Positions 54,601 through 64,000 of a DNA stretch of 64,000 nt are shown one piece after another. A model generated the notes under the pieces. It ran no database searches, was not told the DNA's origin, and worked only from the letters and a program-made list of their open reading frames with translations. This DNA is from Raphanus sativus (lineage: Eukaryota > Streptophyta > Magnoliopsida > Brassicales > Brassicaceae). The stretch lies in NCBI RefSeq assembly GCF_000801105.2, contig NC_079512.1, forward strand, positions 38,457,848-38,521,847, in the 5' to 3' direction. A program made the translations under genes and the position numbers. Position 1 is the stretch's first letter. Every line of letters starts with the position of its first letter.

Positions 54601-54744
54601 TGTTTGTGTTTTTAGTTATGTGGTGACCAACTAGTTATGACAAGTGGGAAGCTGTTACAAAAAACTGTCTTAGTAGCACTAAGTGCTCCATCTTGTAATT
54701 AAAAACTTGAAACTGTCCCATAGTGTAAATTTTTCTACTTTCAA
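51624..54744. mobile_element. Mutator-like element (MULE), non-autonomous, about 3.1 kb
   Basis: The element runs 51633-54735 and is flanked by a perfect 9-bp direct repeat TACTTTCAA (51624-51632 and 54736-54744), the length made by Mutator transposases. The ends are long degenerate inverted repeats of about 90 bp. The left end (51633-51720) contains ATTTACA, GACAGTTT, TTTTTATTTACAA and CTACTAAGGTAGTTTTT. The right end read on the minus strand contains ATTTACA, GACAGTTT, TTTTTAATTACAA and CTACTAAGACAGTTTTTT in the same order. The interior has no recognisable MURA transposase. It carries a 130-codon open frame at 51951-52340 that I do not recognise (possibly a captured exon) and a long block of 228-bp tandem repeats. 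Confidence 0.8.
53160..54130. repeat. Tandem repeats, about 228 bp, inside the MULE
   Basis: The marker GTATACACGTGGGTAC recurs at 53351, 53579 and 53807, exactly 228 bp apart. Diverged versions occur near 53171 and 54108. Each unit contains CCAGTTNTGTATACATGGACAC, GTGGCCGATG, GGTGTACATGGGCATAG and the near-palindrome TGTACACATGTACA. The units are rich in TGTACA/GTATAC palindromes. Because they are regular, they create repeated frames of about 60-70 codons on both strands, which I do not consider genes. Similar TGTACACATGTAC-type motifs without clear periodicity start at about 52500. Confidence 0.85.
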
Positions 54745-55772
54745 AACTATAAATGATAATTCTTCTCTTTTTTTTTTTTAGTGAAAATGTGTACAAAATT
54801 GCCAAATGATTAACTTGGATTTAGATCTTACTATTACAAACTGTTTTTATTCTACGATTTATTTGGTGATTTTCATAAATCCGCACCATCAAGTTAGCCA
54901 TGTGGAGTGTTGGACCAGCTTTGTGTATTTATCACATAGTTGAATAAAATAGAGAGTATATTATTATTCTCCATATAACTGAAGACTTCACGTCATTTAA
55001 AAAAAACCTTTATAAACGTGAGAGGCAAAAAATAGAAACCTTTTTAAAAAAGACTAGGCGACTTTTGAGGAATGGATATAAAGAAGAGAACTCAAGTGAG
55101 ACTTTCGGCCACAGACTCTTAAAAATCTTCCGAACAGATCTCTTGCCTGCCAAGGACGACAACTTTTAAGAAAGTGACGTTTCAATGAATTGTAAGTTAT
55201 TTTGCTCTTTCTAGTTTCAAACAAACGAAAAATATCGTCAACGACTGTTTCATTAGCTACTCTGGTTTTACTTTGTCTAACCATTCGTATTTTCTCACCT
55301 AGAAATGGACTATTAACAAGCTTCATGGTTAATGGGGATTTTGTAATATATATAGTTAAAAGCTTCTTCAATGTATAGTTGAAGTTATATAGATTGAAAA
55401 AAAAAAAAAGAAGTTATATAGATTGGACCCTGTTTTTTTTCATGTTTCTGAAATTTACATGCATATTCAGAACTTGGACTAAGTAAATTCTTTGAGTAGC
55501 TTTAGCTAAATGTTTTCTGAAATTTACACACAAGAAATAAGAGTCTCGTTTTTTATTTCGTGGTCAAAACATTGAAATAAAGTCTTTGTTGGGTTTTGAG
55601 CTGTTGTGTATACGCGTGATGGCTAATTTTTCAATATTTGACTACTCTCTATCTTTTTCCAATTTCCGAACAAGCTCTCGAACTATTCTTCGAATATTCT
55701 TTTATCGTTCAACGTTAAAGATCATCTGTGAGAAGTCTCTGGTTTGATTTGATTCTTGTATCAATCGCAGCA
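54745..55772. promoter_or_regulatory. Spacer between MULE and GGT1, with GGT1 leader
   Basis: A minus-strand open frame at 55054-55371 (105 codons) is not recognised, and nothing supports it as a gene. AAGAAGTTATATAGATTG-like sequence is duplicated around a poly-A tract at 55383-55424. The GGT1 leader probably starts near 55650. Confidence 0.4.
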
Positions 55773-58356
<2,584 letters not shown>

Positions 58357-59527
58357 GTTTTTCTTTTTTTAGTTTTATGCCATTGTTTATTTCATCGAAC
58401 TTGCGATGATTATCAACATTTTAATTGATGAATAAAAATAAATAAAATTTCTATTGTTTTAGGCGACCAACCTTAAAGGCTCATGTGTTAGTGGGTTTTG
58501 TGGTGTGAATCACCGTGTCCCTTTTTGGACGTGGGAGCTACATGCAAGTTAAGTTCATTTCTTTCATAGCTAAATCACAAACACGATCAATTAAACTTTT
58601 GTGATCTACCATGAAAAAGAAATGACTCACGATTGGATTTACCTTAAGAATATTTCTCTGTGATGTAATATCTTTGGCAATGACTGTGAAAAAAGAAAGA
58701 TGCATTTTTGTTTTGTATCTGTGATTAGTCAAATAAGTACATCTGACGAATTATAGAGTTAGTTAATAATAATTGGTAGATTACAAGTTAGGCAAGTGCG
58801 TTGGTTGTTATGGACGACAGCTCGAGTAGCATATGGCTTTATTGTGTTGCCTTTTGTCAAGTGAATGAGTGATAGTTATGTATGCGTCCAACTTTTCGAC
58901 ATTTCACACTTATTTTATTAAGCAAATGAAATAGGTACATGTCTTAATTATCTATCGTAATTTTGTTCCAAGATAATGGTCATTTTAATAGTTAGCTTAA
59001 GACGGTATAACGTCATGAACATAATAAAAACAATTATTGTATGACAAACCAGAGAATCTCGCATGCAAACTTAGCTTATATTATATTTGAATCGTAAGGA
59101 GTTGAGTAGTTATGTCATCATTTATACGTTTATAGTAAAAAAACACATCATAATCTGATTTAGCATAAGTATGTGTATCCATCTACCACTTAAACTACGA
59201 TAAGAAGAAGAAGAAGGTTAGCAGCCACAGATGTTAGGTCCATCAACCAATCATCATGTCTAATTACTAAAAGAAATACATTTTCTTCTAACCATACAAA
59301 GTAATAATAATGGTACGTCTGATTGGATGCATACGGCGGCTAATCCCTAGCATAATGTAATGAATAATCTTTCATCAATAATGCTTGAGGATGACCATCG
59401 TTTTCTCCATTTAGATCAACTTTGTCAATTAATTCTTAATTTATAAAACTCCTTAACTTGTTTTCAATATTAATCGTAAATTAACAAATAGGAGGATAAT
59501 TGACAAAAAAAAAACAAATAGGAGGAT

Positions 59528-59569
<42 letters not shown>

Positions 59570-59803
59570 AGGATACTCCGCCTCTAGTCAGGGACACGTC
59601 AAGAGAGTGTAATTAATCAATATCTCCGTAATTAACATGGAATCTCTCTCTCTCTCTCTTTTTGAGAATCCTATCCTATATGACACGTCATCATTTCCCA
59701 AAACCTCTGATCCCAAAAACTACTAATCACTCTGTTTTAACACTTGACTACTAGTCATTATCTCTCTCACTCTCTCTAACTGATCAGATCCGTACAGAGA
59801 AGG
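58357..59803. other. Spacer between GGT1 and AGT2
   Basis: A (TA)n microsatellite of about 40 bp lies at 59529-59568, a CT tract at about 59643-59660, and the AGT2 leader (TCTCTC-rich, 59760-59780) precedes its ATG. Arabidopsis has GGT2 (AT4G39650) in this position; no trace of GGT coding sequence was found here. Confidence 0.6.
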
Positions 59804-62105
59804 ATGATGAGGCAGTTGGTGAAGAGAGTTGTCAATAGAGCTTCAGCTTCCTCCAGCCCTGCCATCTCCATCTTCCGCTCTGGTTTCGCCACCTCCTCCC
59901 CTACGCCGCAGATTCCGCCGTTCGATTACGAGGCGCGGCCGTATAATGGTCCCTCCGCCGAAGAAGTTTTCGAGAAACGGAAGAAGTTTCTGGGACCTTC
60001 TCTTTTCCATTTCTACCAAAAGCCTGTATGTTATATGTTTGTTTGATTCAATCATCGATTAGGAATTAAGAACTCTCTCGTTTGCAGTTACTTGGATTCA
60101 TGATGAGTCGTCTCTCGATATCGTGTAGTTTTGCATCAATTGTTTTTAGGGTTCTGCTTTAGAAATCCATAAATCGAATTTTGCGTGATGTCAACTTCGC
60201 TTCATCATCAGCTTGATTGATATCCATGTTTTTGGATATGGCTTTTTTTCAGCTTAACATCGTGGAAGGGAAGATGCAGTACTTGTTTGATGAGAGTGGT
60301 AGGCGATACCTTGATGCCTTTGCTGGAATTGTCACTGTCTCCTGCGGTCACTGCCATCCCGACATTCTCAATGCTATTAATGAACAGAGCAAGCTTCTTC
60401 AGCACGCCACCACCATCTACCTACATCATGCTATTGGCGATTTCGCTGAAGCTTTAGCTGCTAAGATGCCTGCTAACCTTAAGGTATATCATGTAGTGAG
60501 AGAGAGAGGTTTTCTGTTCTTTTTTGCTTTTGTCGAGATATCAGAGCAAGTTTCACGATTTTTTGGGATGCAGGTTGTCTACTTTGTAAACTCTGGCTCG
60601 GAAGCTAATGAGCTAGCAATGATGATGGCTAGGCTCTACACTAATAGCCTTGAGATGATTTCTTTGAGAAATGCTTATCATGGTGGAAGTTCTAACACTA
60701 TTGGACTCACTGCTCTCAACACTTGGAAGTACCCGTTACCACAGGTTTGTATTGTACTTGACTCACCATATAGTTTTCCACCCATGAGAATCAAGCCTCT
60801 GCATTATTCTCTGTGATAGCGTGTTTGTAATTTTTTCTGTTAGGGAGAAATCCATCACGTCGTAAATCCAGATCCATACCGTGGAGTTTTTGGTTCTGAT
60901 GGTTCTATGTATGCTAAAGATGTTCAAGACCATATCGACTATGGTACTTCTGGAAAAGTCGCTGGATTTATCGCTGAGACCATCCAGGTTTTTTCATTTG
61001 TCTAAAAGAATCATTAGTTTAAAACAATTTACCATGCTATAATCATTTCAACCTCTAGGGGGTGGGAGGAGCTGTAGAATTGGCTCCTGGTTACTTAAAG
61101 TCGGTTTATGACATTGTCCGCAAAGCTGGTGGTGTATGCATCGCCGATGAGGTCCAAACTGGATTTGGCCGCACAGGAAGTCATTATTGGGGTTTCCAGA
61201 CCCAAGATGTAGTACCCGACATAGTCACAATGGCAAAGGTTTGTCATGATAAGTCCTTCACCAGTTGCTATGTTCTCTATTCATCAACTACATTTACTGT
61301 TATTTACCTCAACAAACTGTTTAAGCTTTTTGCTAAGAATTGGTGTTGGTTCTGTTGACAGGGAATTGGAAATGGATTGCCATTAGGAGCTGTGGTGACT
61401 ACACCAGAAATCGCTAGCGTATTAGCTACAAAGATTCAGTTCAACACGTTTGGTGGGAACCCGGTCTGTTCAGCTGGTGGACATGCTGTTCTAAAGGTTA
61501 TTGATAAGGAGAGACGCCAAACACACTGCGCTGAAGTTGGTTCCCACCTTATTCAACGTTTGAAAGATCTCCAGAAAAGACATGATAGTAAGCAAACGCA
61601 CAATCTTTCAGCATTTTTTTATCAGATCCGTGGTCTCTTTTTTTTCTAATTTACTTAACCGCTTTTGTTTGCTTTCAGTCATTGGAGATGTGAGAGGAAG
61701 AGGATTAATGGTTGGGATAGAGCTTGTGTCTGACAGGAAGGACAAGACACCAGCCAAGGCTGAAACAGCTGTCTTGTTTGAGCAACTTAGAGGTAAGCAA
61801 ACATTAAAAGCCCAATGCGTCGATTGTAACTTACTAAAGTATCGATAAGCTAACAAAAAGCCATTGCTCTTTTGTTCTGTTTATGAAGAATTGGGCATTC
61901 TCGTTGGAAAAGGAGGACTTCATGGGAATGTTTTCAGGATAAAGCCACCAATGTGTTTCACCAAAGACGACGCAGGTACATTCCTCATATCTTTTTTTTT
62001 TGTGTGTTCTTGGTTTCAAAACGAGATGTATAATGTAACGAAATGTCTTTTGTATCCACAGATTTCTTGGTAGATGCATTGGACTATTCCATCTCCAGGT
62101 TGTGA
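59804..62105 (+). CDS. AGT2: Alanine:glyoxylate aminotransferase 2 homologue, mitochondrial
   Basis: Nine exons (59804-60025, 60253-60483, 60574-60744, 60844-60987, 61059-61238, 61362-61587, 61679-61792, 61889-61975, 62062-62105) encode 472 residues. It is a class III, PLP-dependent aminotransferase that, by family, converts alanine and glyoxylate to pyruvate and glycine. The N-terminus ([18 protein letters not shown]) is Arg/Ser-rich without acidic residues, a mitochondrial presequence. PLP-site motifs are NSGSEANE (157-164), the Asp of [12 protein letters not shown] (Asp286) and the Schiff-base Lys316 at the end of exon 5 (TMAK, then [11 protein letters not shown]). The phosphate-binding FNTFGGNP follows. 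The closest match in memory is AT4G39660. The gene is intact, and its neighbour order with GGT1 agrees with Arabidopsis apart from the missing GGT2. Confidence 0.95.
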
Positions 62106-62621
62106 AGAAGGACGAGAGAAAGCGAATGAGAGTTTTAACCTTATGTTCTGTTTTTCATCGTCTTTTTAATGTTCCAATCCAACTCTCTCACTCTTCCTTG
62201 TTCCTTTTGTAATAACACTCTCTTCATGTGATTTGAAAATTAAATAAAATAAGTATTCAAGCATTTTTAGCCTTTCTTTGTATATAGTTAAATTTTTCAG
62301 TGTAAACATTGTTTCTCAACACGATTGATTGGCGAACCCGTAAGTGTTGCCAAAAAGTCACGTCTCAAAAGGGAGAGGAGGAATGCAATGGAGGAACAGG
62401 AGAGAAAGAATGCAATGGATGAAGACGACACGTTCGAGGATCCCGTGTGCACCAAGATACTTGCCAGAGTCAACACGCCCTTTATCCAAGCCTGTTCCTG
62501 AGATTTTCCAGTCTACAAATCTTATATGAGGTGCGACTGGATAAAGTTTTTAGCTTACGAACCAAAAGCACACATCTGTCGTATTTTATATGCAATTTTG
62601 ACGACAATTCAATGACATCAA
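62106..62621. other. AGT2 3' UTR and spacer to tRNA-Val
   Basis: It contains the AGT2 3' UTR, with AATAAAATAAG near 62244. It then holds a stretch of slightly higher GC (62340-62520) in which I recognise no gene. Confidence 0.45.
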
Positions 62622-62695
62622 GTCTGGGTGGTGTAGTCGGTTATCACGCTAGTCTCACACACTAGAGGTCCCCGGTTCGAACCCGGGCTCAGACA
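62622..62695 (+). tRNA. tRNA-Val (anticodon CAC)
   Basis: A 74-nt cloverleaf without intron. The acceptor arm GTCTGGG pairs with CTCAGAC plus discriminator A. The D arm has TGGTGTAGTCGGTTATCA (box A). The anticodon stem CTAGT/ACTAG encloses CTCACAC with anticodon CAC. The T arm CCCGGTTCGAACCCGGG is a perfect stem with box B. A T-run follows immediately (62697 on), fitting Pol III termination. Confidence 0.96.
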
Positions 62696-64000
62696 ATTTT
62701 TTCTATTTTTTTTAAAAAAGTAAGCAAGCATTTAATTGCTGGTTTGGTTCCACTATCCATAATCAACATCTAATTTCTTTAGTTAATTATGATTTGGCCT
62801 TTAGGAAGACGCATGAGACAGTTGGCCCTTAATTTCTTCTTATTGGCTCTAAACTAGTTACTATATGTTTCTTTAATGAAAACGATATAACTATGAACGA
62901 ACACAGTTTTAATTAAAATGATGATATTAATGAAAGATATAATATTTGAAGTCAAATCTAGACGCAACATATAGAGAATTATAAACTGTTTTGAAACTGA
63001 CACACGACTTTGAACCGTATACTTAACTATTGATCGCTAAAGGACTCAATATACATTTTCTAAAAATTCATATCATCGTGTTAAGGAGATGATTAAGTTA
63101 CCGAAGGAGAAACAAACCACGAATATAATATAGATAGTAGTGTATCATATTAGTTTTTATTCTGGCTACGGACCAACGCATAATACATAAACCGCTCATG
63201 ATGAATTATCATGAGACAGTAGATTAACTCAATCATAGAACTCACCTTTACTTTAGATTCTTAATTCCAAGCATAGCAAACAATAACAACCTTGGTATTA
63301 CATATTAATGAGTGAATTAAATAGTTCTGCTGATTTCGAGAGTGGAGTGGCAAGTATTGTCCATCACCATCTATGTACATAAATTTGACAACTCATATGA
63401 AATTATGAACATATAACTAAAGTCGGTCCACTAATACACGTCTAACTTGTTTATATAAAACTTATTGATTAGCCTTAGTTTAAATGGAAACTGAGTCGAT
63501 CAAGTGCAGTGATCAATAACATAATTCCAAATGTAGAATGAATTATGAAAACCCAAAATAATATGTTGGTGTATAAAGGTGGGTGTGCCCTTCCTTAAAG
63601 CATTTCAACTTTAATTTTTCTTTACAATATAGTATGTGCTAATTGCAAATAGTTGGTGCTAAATATATTAATTAATTTCTTGTGAAAAAAACGTAACTAA
63701 CATCCCCCTAATCAGTACTAGTTTTGCTAAAAAAAAGTCAGTACTAGCATGCAGCACCAGCATGGAGTATTTTAATATATTATCATCACCATCAGTCCAT
63801 CACCATGCTGATATATGTGAATCATAATATTTTTTTCGTACATATATTGTGAATCATATAAACATCGTACATATATTATCGATTCATAATAATTTTTTTT
63901 CCGGCTAAGTACTAAGTAACGTTGTATGTCAAGGTTACAAAGTCTTTTTATAGAAGTAACGTATATAGAAAATCTCCAATGTATTTTTTTATTTTTGCCT
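62696..64000. other. AT-rich intergenic DNA at the right edge
   Basis: No coding sequence, repeat family or RNA was recognised. CATCACCATC-type short repeats occur near 63782-63806, and ATATATTNTGAATCAT is repeated near 63814-63890. It may be promoter-side DNA of a gene beyond the window. Confidence 0.5.

Noticed and set aside
55054..55371. Minus-strand 105-codon open frame
   Set aside because: The protein is not recognised, has no conserved motif I can name, and lies in AT-rich spacer; kept only as a note.
62344..62665. Open frames near tRNA-Val
   Set aside because: They are short, one overlaps the tRNA, and no resemblance to known proteins was seen.

Overview
The window is nuclear DNA of a plant in the mustard family (Brassicaceae). 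Genes carry many short GT-AG introns, intergenic DNA is AT-rich, and there are plant-type nuclear tRNA genes. The order spatacsin-like, CYP96A P450s, DRG1, SK2 shikimate kinase, kelch F-box array, EMB2453-type PPR, GGT1, AGT2 follows, from memory, the end of Arabidopsis thaliana chromosome 4 (about AT4G39420 to AT4G39660). I cannot name the species.

1-12544 (+) holds the last 24 exons of a giant spatacsin-like gene whose 5' end lies outside the window. 13284-16911 (-) holds two intronless CYP96A P450s. 17796-20627 (-) is the TGS-GTPase DRG1 (10 exons). It is divergent from SK2, a plastid shikimate kinase at 21859-23563 (+, 10 exons, one GC-AG intron).

23926-40217 is an expanded tandem array of kelch F-box genes, all on the minus strand: five intact copies, one with a frameshift and one 3' remnant. 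Its spacers hold a 672-bp hAT-like element (8-bp target duplication), a 1.06-kb non-coding poly(A) retroposon (14-bp target duplication), a relic of SK2 intron 2/exon 3, a mosaic of captured MCCB and IQD gene fragments, a 142-bp tandem repeat and a Stowaway MITE.

41198-48251 holds an intact alpha-COP gene that does not belong to the Arabidopsis order here. It is flanked by two short, previously unlabelled paralogous genes for secreted peptides. Both have a signal peptide in exon 1 and an S-x-S-R-P-A motif in exon 2, and I read them as PROSCOOP-like phytocytokine precursors.

48779-50680 has tRNA-Trp(CCA) directly upstream of the PPR gene. 51633-54735 is a 3.1-kb Mutator-like element with a 9-bp target duplication, long degenerate terminal inverted repeats and internal 228-bp tandem repeats. 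55773-62105 holds GGT1 (extracellular gamma-glutamyl transferase) and AGT2 (mitochondrial aminotransferase). tRNA-Val(CAC) follows at 62622, and the rest is AT-rich DNA without a recognised gene.

Exon models were built by hand from splice signals, reading frame and remembered family sequences. The total coding length of every multi-exon gene comes out as a multiple of three.
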